Part shown: one piece after another, positions 1 through 8,355 of the stretch
How positions within the stretch are numbered: position 1 is the stretch's first letter
Layout: each line of letters starts with the position of its first letter
Source of the DNA: an uncultured Verrucomicrobiales bacterium
GTDB lineage: Bacteria; Verrucomicrobiota; Verrucomicrobiia; Verrucomicrobiales; Akkermansiaceae
Direction: 5' to 3'
Length of the DNA: 18,085 bases
Assembly (NCBI GenBank): GCA_937905985.1
Contig: CALCWC010000136.1
Span: forward strand, 1-18,085
Translations under genes and position numbers: made by a program
The notes under the pieces: model-generated
The model's input: only the letters and a program-made list of their open reading frames with translations
Databases searched by the model: none
Told to the model about the DNA's origin: nothing

Positions 1-130
1 CCCGTTCACACCAAGGGTTGCACCACTCTGAGCGTTTATATGGGACGGCAGTGATCCCAAATCCAAAATTGCCCCCTCCGCATACCGCATTTCCGCGCTT
101 CCTCCCACAGCGCGCGCATACCCAATTCCC

Positions 131-170
131 CAAACAAACGCGCCCCCGCACCGCGGTGGGTGCAGGGGCG
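131..170 (-). terminator. Probable rho-independent terminator of the autotransporter gene
   Basis: On the minus strand, just past the autotransporter stop codon, an imperfect GC-rich hairpin (141-170) has arms CGCCCCTGCACC and GGTGCGGGGGCG around a short loop, with one internal mismatch. It is followed by the T-rich but interrupted tract CGTTTGTTTG. This is the right place and shape for an intrinsic terminator, although the tail is not a pure U run. A small perfect palindrome, TGCGGTAACCGCA, lies at 177-189 between the stop codon and this hairpin. Positions 1-130 show no gene or other element I can support. Confidence 0.6.
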
Positions 171-195
171 GGAAATTGCGGTAACCGCAGGGTGA

Positions 196-3100
196 TTAGA
201 ACCTGTAGTTCACGCCGGCGTGGCCGCCGATGTATGTGCGGTCGTCGGAGAACTCGAAGTTCAGGCCGGCCGTGCCGGAGAAGTGCTCCGTGAAGGGCAC
301 CTGCACGTGGCCGCCCAACTCACCGTAGAGCGGAGCACGCTTGGCGCTGCGGGTCTTCCACGTGTCCGCAGGAGAATCCACAAAGTGGTTCTGCGCGGTG
401 GCGCGGTGCTCGCTGAACTCGCCGTGTACGGCCAGGTCGAACGCGAACACGCCGGTCTGCTGGTTGAAGGACGCGAAGGTGTGCGAGTAGGACACGCCCA
501 AGGCGGCGTCCGTCTGCACGAAGTCCTCGTAGTCCGTCACCACGCTGGCATCGCCCTGGCCCTTCTCGGTCATCGTGTCGATGCGCTGCAGGGCCACGTC
601 AACCGCCAGGTACGGGGTGATGGCGCTCACCTCGTTGATTGCATAGCTGCGGCTGAGCTGGTAACCGAAGTTCCAGGACATGCCGTCGGCGTCGCCGGTG
701 CTCAGGGCGTCATAGCCGTGCCCCTTGGCTGCGATGCGCGTGCCGCGCTTCACATCCGTGTTGTAGGCGGACAGGCCCATGCTGAAGCGGTGCGTGAACT
801 TGCCGGTGCGGCCCACCACATAGAGGTCGCCGCTGATGATGTCGGCATCCGCGCGGGTGGCATCGGTGCGGGCGATGGAGTTCTGGTACCCAACGCTCAG
901 GCCGATGGCCCAGTTGCAGTTCACGGCGTAGTCGCCGCCGATGATGGCTCCGTTGTAGGAGTGGGTGTACTTGCCCATGTTGTCATCGCTGCCGATGAAG
1001 TCGTGACCGCCCGTGTAGGCAGCCCAGACATTGCCCTTGCTCTGGGTGTCCTTGGTGCACACCGGCGCGTTCATGTGGTCGCGCAGGGTGCTCAGGTGGT
1101 GGCGGGAGGCGTCCATCATCATGTTGGGCACGATGAGGTTGGCCGCGGCAGACACGCTCAGCAGGCCGGCCTTGGCATCAGCCCCGCTGCGGGTGTAGTC
1201 CAGAGCATCCAGGATGTGGTCCAGGTTGCTGTCGGACTGCGCAAGCCTGCCGGGACGGTGGTCCGCAGCAGCGTCGAGCGGCAAGATAATCTCGCGCACG
1301 GCGTTCACGTTGGCGTTGCTGTAGTCAATGCCCTTGTAGTTTTCGCTCACCACCAGGTCCACGCCGTTGGCGTTGTGCTCCAGGTGCATGTTGCGGGTCT
1401 GCAGCTGGCGCTGGGGGCCGGACATGTCATAGAGCACATCCTCGTTGAAGGCGCTCTCCACGGTACCGCCCGCAATGGTAAAGCGGGAGCCGTCTGCGAG
1501 AGTCTCCAGCTGAGCATCGGAGTGGGCGCGCACGCGGGCTCCGTTGGCGTTGATGCCGTCGGACACAGTGATGGTGTCGGCCAGCAGGGCACCGGTGGTG
1601 TCATCCGTGGAGGCAAACAGCTCGTAGGTGGTGCCCGACGTCAGGTTGAGGCTGGTGGCAGTGGTGCGATTGCCCTTGTCCACGGCGTTCATCTGGATGT
1701 GAGAGCCGTTCGAGGAGTACACATTGCCCAGGTGGGCATCCTGACCGCCCACCAAGGTGCCCAGGGAGCTGCCCTCCTGCAGGTTGATGGTGGCATCCTC
1801 GCCCACGCCCTTGTCGGAGATGTAGAGCGTCTGCTCGTTGTCGTGCACCATGTTGATGGTACCGTTGAAGGCGGTGGAGTCATGGCTAAGATCCAGGTTC
1901 TCCTCATTGGCGGTCACGGTGCCGGTACCGGCAAGCTTGCCGTTGAACACGTTCACCGTGCCCCGGTACAGCTGCACATCGGCATCCTCCGTCACGTTGA
2001 TGACACCCTCGTCGCCTTCCTCCGGGGGAAGCACGTTGAGGATGGTGTCGGAGATTTCCACGCGGTTCTTGAGCACGATGTCGCTGCCCTTGGTGGTGAT
2101 GTCCGTCTCGGTGTTGTTCTTGAGCTCGGCGTTGTCGAGGGTGATGTCACCGGCGGCGCGCACATTGGCACCGTCCACCTCGGCCAGCGCGGCGGCCAGG
2201 CCCTGGATGGTCACATCGCCCGTGGCGGCCACAGTGGCACCGTTGTTAATGGCGGTGGTATCACCCTCTGCGGCAGAGGCGATGCGGATGTTGCCGTTGG
2301 CCTTCAGGCTGGCACCCTCACCGGAAATGAGGTGGGAGCCCTCCGTATCCCAGTTGGCGGCAATGGCCTTCTCCGGGTCTTCATCCTTCACGCCCACTTC
2401 CACGGCGCCCTTGATGGTGACATCGGTCTTATCCATCTTCACGTTGCCGGTATGCAGTGTGTTGCCCTCGGCAACCGCCAGCTTGTCCACGTCCAGCACC
2501 GTATCAAGCGGCTTGCCGTCGGCATCCAGGCTGCCCACGTTGATGGTCACGGTGGAGGGATTGTCAATCGTGCCGATATTGAGCTCCTTGGCCTGCAGGG
2601 AAACACCCACGTCGTAGGTTGCGCCGGCAAGGGTCACAATGCCGGTGCCGTCGTTCCCGTCGCCCAGGGCAACCACCTTGCCTTTGACAGCAACTTGGGC
2701 GTCATTGATGGCAATGTTGCCCTCCCCGGCGATTTGGTCCTCGCCCACCAGCACGGTGGTCGGTTTTTCGTGTTCCTTTGAGCCGAATATGCCTATATGC
2801 TTCTTGGCCGTCTGGCTACCACCCACCATCACCATGGAGAAATCATCCAACGCTTGCACGCTGATGCTGCCTTCCTGGGAAGTCTGGTTGTCCATCACCA
2901 TGAGAGTGGAGGAATCAATCCGGATATCCTCCTTGGCAAGCTGGTCGCCGGCCAACACCGTACCGTCCACATCAACCGTGCCAATGGTAACCAAGCTGAG
3001 CTTGTCTATCTTGATACCACCCTTCGCGGCTGTCTGGTCGGCCAGCACTTCCACCGTGGAGTTGGAGATAGTGATGTCGCCCTTGTCTGCGGTCTGGTTG

Positions 3101-6100
3101 CCGCCGGTCAGCACAACATGCTGCTCGCCGGTCGTTTCGTCCGTAATCGTCTCAACGGTGCCGACCGTCAGCAGGGAGTTTGTCACATTGATGTAATCTC
3201 CGGCCTCTTGGTCGCCGCCAACGTTCACGGTGCTCGTGATTCCGGTGCCGGAGGTGGAGGAGATGTCAATGTAGCCCTCTGTGGCTGTCTGGTCGCCCAG
3301 CACGGTCACATCGGCGTCGCGGACGATGATATTCGTCTGCGCTGTCTGGTCGCCGTCGACATTCACGATGGTGTCGGCCCCTTCCAGGTCTGTCTTGGCA
3401 ATGACAATCTCACCTGTAACGGCCTCCTCGTCGCCCAGGACGTGCACCGTGGAGTTCGCGATGTTGATATCGGTCTGGGCCGTCTGGTCGCCGCCCAGCA
3501 CATGACCCGCAGAATCCTCGGAGCCGATGGTGACATCGCTGCCCTTTTGGATGGAGATGGCACCCGTCACGGCCTGCTGGTTGCGCAGCACATCCACATC
3601 GGCATTGGAGATGAAGATGTTGCCGTTGGCCGTTTGGTCGCCGCCGTGCAGCCAATCGAAGGCCGGCCACGGCATGATGGATATATGCTCAAGCTCACCC
3701 ACCTTCAGCGTGGAATCTTTCACCACGATGTCGCCGCCGGCCATCTCATTGCCCAGGATTGCCACATCGGAATCCTTCACAATGACAATGTTCCCGTCGG
3801 CGGTCTGGTCGCCGGCATGGACAACCTTGCCGTCATCCGCCTTGGCACCCACCGTCAGGGTGGTCTTCTTCACGATGATGGAGGCACCGGCATCCTGGTC
3901 ACCCAGCACGTCCACCTTGTTGTCATTGACAAGGACGATGTTACCACCGGCGGTCTGGTTGCCACCGATGAGTTCATAGGTGCTCGGCCATCCCGGAACG
4001 AGCGGCGCGTTCTCCTGAATGGCGCCAACCGTCAGGGTGGAACCCTTCACGATGATATCCTCGTCGCGGGCGGTCTGGTCGCCAATCACCTCCACGGCGG
4101 ATCCGGCCACAATCTTGATGTTCTGGGCCGCCCACTGGTCGCCCTGGGATATAACATTGCCGTCCTCATCCTTGGCTCCCACCGTCAGGGTGCTATCCTT
4201 GGCCACGATAATGCTGCCGGCTTCTGCGGTTTGGTCACCAAACACGCTTTCATGGGCATTGTCCCTGATCACGATATTGCCGGTATCGCTCTTCTGGGTG
4301 CCGCCGATATACACATCGGCTTTGTCAACCTTGATGGTGCCGCTGGCCTGCTGGTCGCCGTCCACTTTCACCTTGGAGCCGTTGCTCATGGTGATGGCGC
4401 CGTTGGTGGAGGTCTGGCTGCCCAGCACCTCCACTTCAGACGTGCCGTCAATGGAGATATCGCCGGCCGCCTGCTGGTCTTCCAACACGGCCACATAGGC
4501 GCCGTCGGCAATTTGAATGCCACCGGTTTCCGCCACTTGGCTGCCGCCCACGTACAGCTCGGAACCGTTCACCGAGATGGACCCGTGAGCCTGCTGGTCT
4601 TCGTTCACATAGACCTCGGAGCCATTGGTGACGGAGATGGAGCCTTCAGAGGACTTCTGGCCGCCCAGCACGTTCACCATGGAGTGATTCATCGAGATAT
4701 CCTTCTTGGCGGTCATATCTCCGGCCTGCACAACAACGCCGGAGGGATCCGTGGCGCCCACCGTAACCGTGCCATCCTTGATTTGGATGTTGCCGTCCGT
4801 AGACTCCATGCTGTCCAGCACCTCCACCAGGGAATTGATGATGCTGATGTCTCCGCCGGCAATCTGCTTGCCGCCTTCAATGGAGTACGTCTTGTCGTCC
4901 ACGTCCTCCACCAGCACACCCACGTGCAGCGTGGAACCGGTCACAGAGATATTCTCTTTGGCCTGCTGGTTACCATCCACAGTCACCAAGGTGGGATCCT
5001 GCTCGCTGTTGGTGTCGCTGATGGTGATGGAACCCTCGGTGGAAGTCTGGTCGGCCAGTACGGTCACATCGGAATCCGAGATGGTGACGTCCTTCTTGGC
5101 CTTCTGGTTTCCACCCACAATCTCACCGGTCACCTCATCCACATGACCCACGGTGACCGTGCTGCCTTTGGAGATGGAGATGTCACCGTTGGTGGCTTCC
5201 TGGTTGACCAGTACCTCCGCAATGGAGTTGGCGATGCCGATATTCTGGGTGGCGGTCTGACTGTCCAGCACCTTCACCTTGGAGGAATCAACCTTGATGT
5301 CATTGCCGGCGGTCTGGTTGCCGCCGACGACCTCTCCTGTCTCCTCGTCCACATGACCCACGGTGACCGTGCTGTTGGAGTCGATGACCAGATTGCGCCC
5401 AGCGCTCTGGCTGCCGCCCACGTTCAGGGTGGTGCCATGCACTTCTAGGCGCTTGCCAGCCTTCTCGTCACCGGCAATGTCCACCGTGGAGGAGGCAAGG
5501 TTGATGTTCGTGGCGGCCTCCTGGCTGCCGCCCACGGTCAGCGTGGACTTGGAGACGTTGATGCCATCCTCCACGGACTTCTGGTTGCCGCCCACGGAAA
5601 CATTGCTGTCCGCAATGTCAAGGGCCTGCTGGGCAGTTTGGTTGCCGTCCACGGTCACGCGCGGCTTCTCACCATTGTAACCCATGATGAGGATGGTCTC
5701 CTCTGTGCTGGTCATGTCGCCAGTGACGACCACATCCGCCTCGGTGCTCCCATTGGCGTCCAGCTTGATGTACCCGCCCTCGAGCTCCTCGGCGTGCACG
5801 CTGGCGGCCTTGCCATCCAGGCCCACCACGGTAATCTTGCCGTTCTCTGCAGAAAGCGTGCCGTTTTCCACCACGAGAACCTGGTTGGCGGTGATATCGC
5901 CATCCTCGCTGGTCACATCGGACGCAACGAGCTTGAGCTCCTTGGTGGAGCCGGTTTCATCGCGGGCAATCACCACATCGTCCGCAGCGGTGATGTGGGA
6001 GTTGAGCAGCGTGGCCTCGGAGGCATTTTCAACAGTCACCTCACCGTTCCAGGCATCGATGCTGAGGTTTTCGTTGTCGGAAAGCTGGTGGATGGTGATG

Positions 6101-7446
6101 TTGTCGCCCGCTGCGAGGCTGTTGCCTTTGGCAATCCCCTTTTCGCTGTCCTTGCTGCGGCCCAGTGTGCCGCCAACGTGAATATCGCCGTCGTTGATGG
6201 TCAGTTCGTTGAGGTCGCCGGAGATATCTTGGGAAACCCAAATGCTCGCGGCATCCACGTTGCGCACAAAGAGCTCGTTGCCGTTGCCGGTAATCGACCC
6301 GTCCACACGGATGGCAGCGCTGTTGATATCCTCCGTGTGGTCATACACGGCGCTACCGAGCGCGGCTAAAGAGTTGTTGTCGCTAATGATGTCGCCCAGC
6401 ACGTAGATGGCGTCGGCCTTGATGTTGTTGGAGTCTTCCCCGTAGCCGAAATAGTTGCCGTTGCCGTGCATCACCATCTTCGGCTCAGCTTCCGTTCCCT
6501 CGTTCACCAATTCGCCGATGCTGCCCAAGGTGATGGTGTACCCGTTGTCCACGATGTACTGGGTATTCTCGCTCGTAACTTTGGAAACCTTCAGGTTCTG
6601 GCCGTCCAGCGCGCGAACATAACCAGAAATGCCGGTCACGGAGGCCTTAATGTCGCTGGCGTTCAGATGGGCACCGTAGGACACACCCACGCCGCCCGCT
6701 GCTGTAACTGTGCCCGTTGCTGTCACCTTCGCATCGGAACCGGTGATATTCAGCTTGCCGGTGCTGTCCTTGCCGTCGTAGGGATTCTCCGCAGTGACGT
6801 CCCAAAGATTGTTCTGAGTGACGTTGATGTTCTTCGCATTCAGTTCGCCAGCGGTGACAAGAATCTCGCCGGCAGAGACATAGCTGCCAGCGGTCACTCG
6901 ACTACCGCCCGCAATAGAGAGGGTCCCGTGTGCATCGATGAAGGAGCTCATCTCCAGCACAGCCTCATTGTTTACTGCGATGTTGCCGTTGCTCCATGCA
7001 TCGGAGTAGCCGAACACATCCAGTCTTGCGGCATCGTGGTACTCTGAGGGAACAAGGATCGCGTTCACGTCCTTCCCTTGCCGGGCAGTAATGGAGTGAC
7101 CTCGGAAAACCCCATCTGATTCTGGAGAAATAATAATGTAGGTAGCCTCAAACAAGGAGTCGCAATGGTAGCCTTCCTCGTCATATCCAAAATGAATTGC
7201 GTGCCCCACTGCAAACTCTGCTCTATCAGAACCAGAGAAGGCCAAATCAACGTACCCAGTCGACTCCCTCTCAACAAGGAATCCACCGCCAGGCGTGGTG
7301 CGCTTGACCACTCCCGTAGACCAGTTGATATAATCGCCAACGCTAATGATAGGCTCATCGGCCTGGGCATTATAGGCCACGGAGGAAACAGCGAACAAGG
7401 CGGCAATAAGCGCCTTCCTTAATTTTGTAGGTATGTGCGTTTTCAT
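196..7446 (-). CDS. Giant repeat-rich autotransporter (type Va secretion)
   Basis: A 2416-residue self-exporting surface protein. Residues 1-29 are a signal peptide (positively charged n-region, hydrophobic core, AQA cleavage site). Residues about 30-600 are an irregular beta-rich passenger. Residues about 600-1580 hold 41 counted copies of a G-D/N-Q-T-A-like motif, on average about 24 residues apart, each followed by hydrophobic strand patterns such as DI.I..S.V.VL. This indicates a long right-handed beta-solenoid with one or two strands per rung. Residues about 1590-2130 are linker with Thr/Ser/Gly-rich strands. Residues about 2138-2416, starting near KGNVWAAYTGG, are the 12-stranded autotransporter beta-barrel ending in NYRF; a terminal Phe is the usual BAM signal. 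The passenger is strongly acidic and nearly Cys-free. The ligand cannot be told from sequence; adhesion or biofilm roles are only family expectations. It is transcribed alone, divergently from the exporter operon. Confidence 0.93.
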   Translation of the reverse strand: MKTHIPTKLRKALIAALFAVSSVAYNAQADEPIISVGDYINWSTGVVKRTTPGGGFLVERESTGYVDLAFSGSDRAEFAVGHAIHFGYDEEGYHCDSLFEATYIIISPESDGVFRGHSITARQGKDVNAILVPSEYHDAARLDVFGYSDAWSNGNIAVNNEAVLEMSSFIDAHGTLSIAGGSRVTAGSYVSAGEILVTAGELNAKNINVTQNNLWDVTAENPYDGKDSTGKLNITGSDAKVTATGTVTAAGGVGVSYGAHLNASDIKASVTGISGYVRALDGQNLKVSKVTSENTQYIVDNGYTITLGSIGELVNEGTEAEPKMVMHGNGNYFGYGEDSNNIKADAIYVLGDIISDNNSLAALGSAVYDHTEDINSAAIRVDGSITGNGNELFVRNVDAASIWVSQDISGDLNELTINDGDIHVGGTLGRSKDSEKGIAKGNSLAAGDNITIHQLSDNENLSIDAWNGEVTVENASEATLLNSHITAADDVVIARDETGSTKELKLVASDVTSEDGDITANQVLVVENGTLSAENGKITVVGLDGKAASVHAEELEGGYIKLDANGSTEADVVVTGDMTSTEETILIMGYNGEKPRVTVDGNQTAQQALDIADSNVSVGGNQKSVEDGINVSKSTLTVGGSQEAATNINLASSTVDIAGDEKAGKRLEVHGTTLNVGGSQSAGRNLVIDSNSTVTVGHVDEETGEVVGGNQTAGNDIKVDSSKVKVLDSQTATQNIGIANSIAEVLVNQEATNGDISISKGSTVTVGHVDEVTGEIVGGNQKAKKDVTISDSDVTVLADQTSTEGSITISDTNSEQDPTLVTVDGNQQAKENISVTGSTLHVGVLVEDVDDKTYSIEGGKQIAGGDISIINSLVEVLDSMESTDGNIQIKDGTVTVGATDPSGVVVQAGDMTAKKDISMNHSMVNVLGGQKSSEGSISVTNGSEVYVNEDQQAHGSISVNGSELYVGGSQVAETGGIQIADGAYVAVLEDQQAAGDISIDGTSEVEVLGSQTSTNGAITMSNGSKVKVDGDQQASGTIKVDKADVYIGGTQKSDTGNIVIRDNAHESVFGDQTAEAGSIIVAKDSTLTVGAKDEDGNVISQGDQWAAQNIKIVAGSAVEVIGDQTARDEDIIVKGSTLTVGAIQENAPLVPGWPSTYELIGGNQTAGGNIVLVNDNKVDVLGDQDAGASIIVKKTTLTVGAKADDGKVVHAGDQTADGNIVIVKDSDVAILGNEMAGGDIVVKDSTLKVGELEHISIMPWPAFDWLHGGDQTANGNIFISNADVDVLRNQQAVTGAISIQKGSDVTIGSEDSAGHVLGGDQTAQTDINIANSTVHVLGDEEAVTGEIVIAKTDLEGADTIVNVDGDQTAQTNIIVRDADVTVLGDQTATEGYIDISSTSGTGITSTVNVGGDQEAGDYINVTNSLLTVGTVETITDETTGEQHVVLTGGNQTADKGDITISNSTVEVLADQTAAKGGIKIDKLSLVTIGTVDVDGTVLAGDQLAKEDIRIDSSTLMVMDNQTSQEGSISVQALDDFSMVMVGGSQTAKKHIGIFGSKEHEKPTTVLVGEDQIAGEGNIAINDAQVAVKGKVVALGDGNDGTGIVTLAGATYDVGVSLQAKELNIGTIDNPSTVTINVGSLDADGKPLDTVLDVDKLAVAEGNTLHTGNVKMDKTDVTIKGAVEVGVKDEDPEKAIAANWDTEGSHLISGEGASLKANGNIRIASAAEGDTTAINNGATVAATGDVTIQGLAAALAEVDGANVRAAGDITLDNAELKNNTETDITTKGSDIVLKNRVEISDTILNVLPPEEGDEGVINVTEDADVQLYRGTVNVFNGKLAGTGTVTANEENLDLSHDSTAFNGTINMVHDNEQTLYISDKGVGEDATINLQEGSSLGTLVGGQDAHLGNVYSSNGSHIQMNAVDKGNRTTATSLNLTSGTTYELFASTDDTTGALLADTITVSDGINANGARVRAHSDAQLETLADGSRFTIAGGTVESAFNEDVLYDMSGPQRQLQTRNMHLEHNANGVDLVVSENYKGIDYSNANVNAVREIILPLDAAADHRPGRLAQSDSNLDHILDALDYTRSGADAKAGLLSVSAAANLIVPNMMMDASRHHLSTLRDHMNAPVCTKDTQSKGNVWAAYTGGHDFIGSDDNMGKYTHSYNGAIIGGDYAVNCNWAIGLSVGYQNSIARTDATRADADIISGDLYVVGRTGKFTHRFSMGLSAYNTDVKRGTRIAAKGHGYDALSTGDADGMSWNFGYQLSRSYAINEVSAITPYLAVDVALQRIDTMTEKGQGDASVVTDYEDFVQTDAALGVSYSHTFASFNQQTGVFAFDLAVHGEFSEHRATAQNHFVDSPADTWKTRSAKRAPLYGELGGHVQVPFTEHFSGTAGLNFEFSDDRTYIGGHAGVNYRF
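2725..5645 (-). repeat. 41-unit beta-solenoid repeat region inside the autotransporter
   Basis: The coding DNA contains 41 degenerate units of about 73 nt, each encoding a G-D/N-Q/E-x-A/S turn motif (GNQTAQQ first, EDQIAGE last). Two loop variants alternate: a short one running V.VLGDQTA and a longer one of the form TVG....DG.V..GDQTA with insertions of up to about 20 residues (for example around EHISIMPWPAFDWLHGG). The unit number was counted by eye from the translation. Confidence 0.85.
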
Positions 7447-7469
7447 ACTTTGGTATTATTGTGATGTAT

Positions 7470-7490
7470 CAAAAAGGCCCATTTGGAGCC
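7470..7490 (-). promoter_or_regulatory. Hairpin at the predicted 5' end of the autotransporter mRNA
   Basis: On the minus strand GGCTC-CAAAT-GGGCC forms a 5-bp stem (one G-U in RNA) directly followed by TTTTTG. The predicted transcription start (about 7 nt after the -10) falls at or next to the first base of the stem, so a termination role is unlikely. A hairpin stabilising the 5' end of a very long mRNA is more plausible. The untranslated leader would be about 45 nt, and no good Shine-Dalgarno precedes the ATG. Confidence 0.35.
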
Positions 7491-7497
7491 GAAGTCT

Positions 7498-7526
7498 ATT
7501 TTAGACCTCCGTCTTCTTCCCTGCAA
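7498..7526 (-). promoter_or_regulatory. Sigma-70-type promoter of the autotransporter gene
   Basis: The minus strand shows TTGCAG (-35, 7521-7526), a 17-bp spacer and TAAAAT (-10, 7498-7503), ending 51 bp before the start codon. The same TTGCAG -35 with 17-bp spacing recurs at the downstream TIR operon promoter. This promoter and that of the exporter operon are divergent within the 275-bp gap 7447-7721, which holds no gene. Confidence 0.7.
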
Positions 7527-7667
7527 GTAAAAAAATTAACTTTTAGTCCAACCATTTTTCAAAAAATTGCTTATCTTACATAAAATCAACGCATTAAGCA
7601 GGAACAGGGATACACCCTTTCCCAAGCGTGCGACGGTGAAAAATGGCGTTCTGTGACACAAAAGGGG

Positions 7668-7696
7668 TTGACACGCGCGCCGTACAGGTGTACGGT
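7668..7696 (+). promoter_or_regulatory. Promoter of the tetR-exporter operon
   Basis: A perfect TTGACA -35 at 7668-7673 is followed, after 17 bp, by TACGGT (7691-7696), a weak -10 that keeps the T1, A2 and T6 positions. The start codon used here (7722) lies about 20 bp after a transcription start expected near 7702. The spacer is almost entirely filled by the operator palindrome annotated separately, which would block RNA polymerase when occupied. Confidence 0.6.
7680..7695 (+). promoter_or_regulatory. Operator-like palindrome, probable TetR binding site
   Basis: CCGTACAGGTGTACGG is a perfect inverted repeat with 7-bp arms (CCGTACA / TGTACGG) and a 2-bp centre. It lies between -35 and -10 of the operon and immediately before the regulator gene. 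TetR-family repressors bind such palindromes and usually autoregulate. A second, shorter palindrome with the same CCGTAC core, TCCGTACGGA, lies at 7708-7717, ending 4 bp before the start codon. Confidence 0.7.
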
Positions 7697-7721
7697 ATAT
7701 CCGTTCATCCGTACGGAAGAT

Positions 7722-8342
7722 ATGAAAAGGACAGCAGAAGACGAGCTATTGGAGATAGGGCGCAAATGGCTGAAGCGCGGTGGCGTGCGCGGCCTGAGCG
7801 TGCGCGGCATCTGCGCGGAGGCGGGAGTGAGTCCCGGGACGTTCACCACGCACTTCCGCACGCTGGGAGAGTTTGCGGACCGCCTGCTGGCGGAGTGGTA
7901 CGAGCCGCTGAAGGCGGCGGTGGCGAGCCGGCGCTGCGAAGGCGGGAACGCGCTGGAGCGTCTGCGTGCGGAGCTGCACGCGTCGGCGCATTTCTTCCAT
8001 GAGAACGCGGCGGTGATGATGCAGCTCATCATCGATGCGAGCCGGAGCCAGGAGAGCGTGCAGCACCTGTTGCACGCGGCGCGCCTGACGCACATGAGCT
8101 GGCTGAGCGAGGCCATAGCGGATGCGCAGCGGGAGGGCTACATTGTGCGGGAACCCGTGGAGCGCGTGATGCTGTACCTTTTCGGAGCCATCAACTTTCC
8201 CTGCCTGCTCTACCAGCTGATGCCGGAGGAGGGGCTTTCCGAGGATGCCGAGTTTTTCCAGGTGATGGAGGGCGCGGCGGACGAGCAATCCGCGCTGCAA
8301 CGCCTGGACTGGGCTCTGCAGGGCATCATGATCAAAAAATAA
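7722..8342 (+). CDS. TetR/AcrR-family transcriptional repressor of the exporter operon
   Basis: A 206-residue one-component regulator. The N-terminal DNA-binding domain has a helix-turn-helix at about residues 25-47 (LSVRGICAEAGVSPGTFTTHF), with the TetR-typical G-V-S-x-G-T-x-x-x-H-F pattern. The rest is an all-helical ligand and dimer domain. I chose ATG 7722, preceded by GGAAG, instead of the GTG at 7653: that longer frame would run through the promoter and operator palindrome, and the added residues do not resemble a TetR N-terminus. It is the first gene of the operon, 13 nt before the adaptor gene. In E. coli the equivalent position is held by CecR (YbiH), which represses ybhGFSR. The inducing ligand is unknown, but drug-like or toxic small molecules are expected from the context. 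Confidence 0.9.
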   Translation: MKRTAEDELLEIGRKWLKRGGVRGLSVRGICAEAGVSPGTFTTHFRTLGEFADRLLAEWYEPLKAAVASRRCEGGNALERLRAELHASAHFFHENAAVMMQLIIDASRSQESVQHLLHAARLTHMSWLSEAIADAQREGYIVREPVERVMLYLFGAINFPCLLYQLMPEEGLSEDAEFFQVMEGAADEQSALQRLDWALQGIMIKK

Positions 8343-8355
8343 CACACGCCAAGAC

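Noticed and set aside
1..130. Possible gene at the left edge (a 91-codon plus-strand frame from position 18)
   Set aside because: It runs antisense through the autotransporter terminator and 3' end and gives an Arg-rich product without features.
220..5448. Two long plus-strand open frames (220-2781 and 2797-5448) opposite the autotransporter gene
   Set aside because: They mirror the autotransporter codons: the strong codon bias and periodic repeats of the real gene suppress stops on the other strand. Their products are His/Val/Gly-rich without domains or proper starts.
7653..7721. GTG start giving the TetR protein 23 extra residues
   Set aside because: The extra codons cross the -35, the operator palindrome and the -10, and ATG 7722 has a nearby GGAAG and a normal TetR N-terminus.
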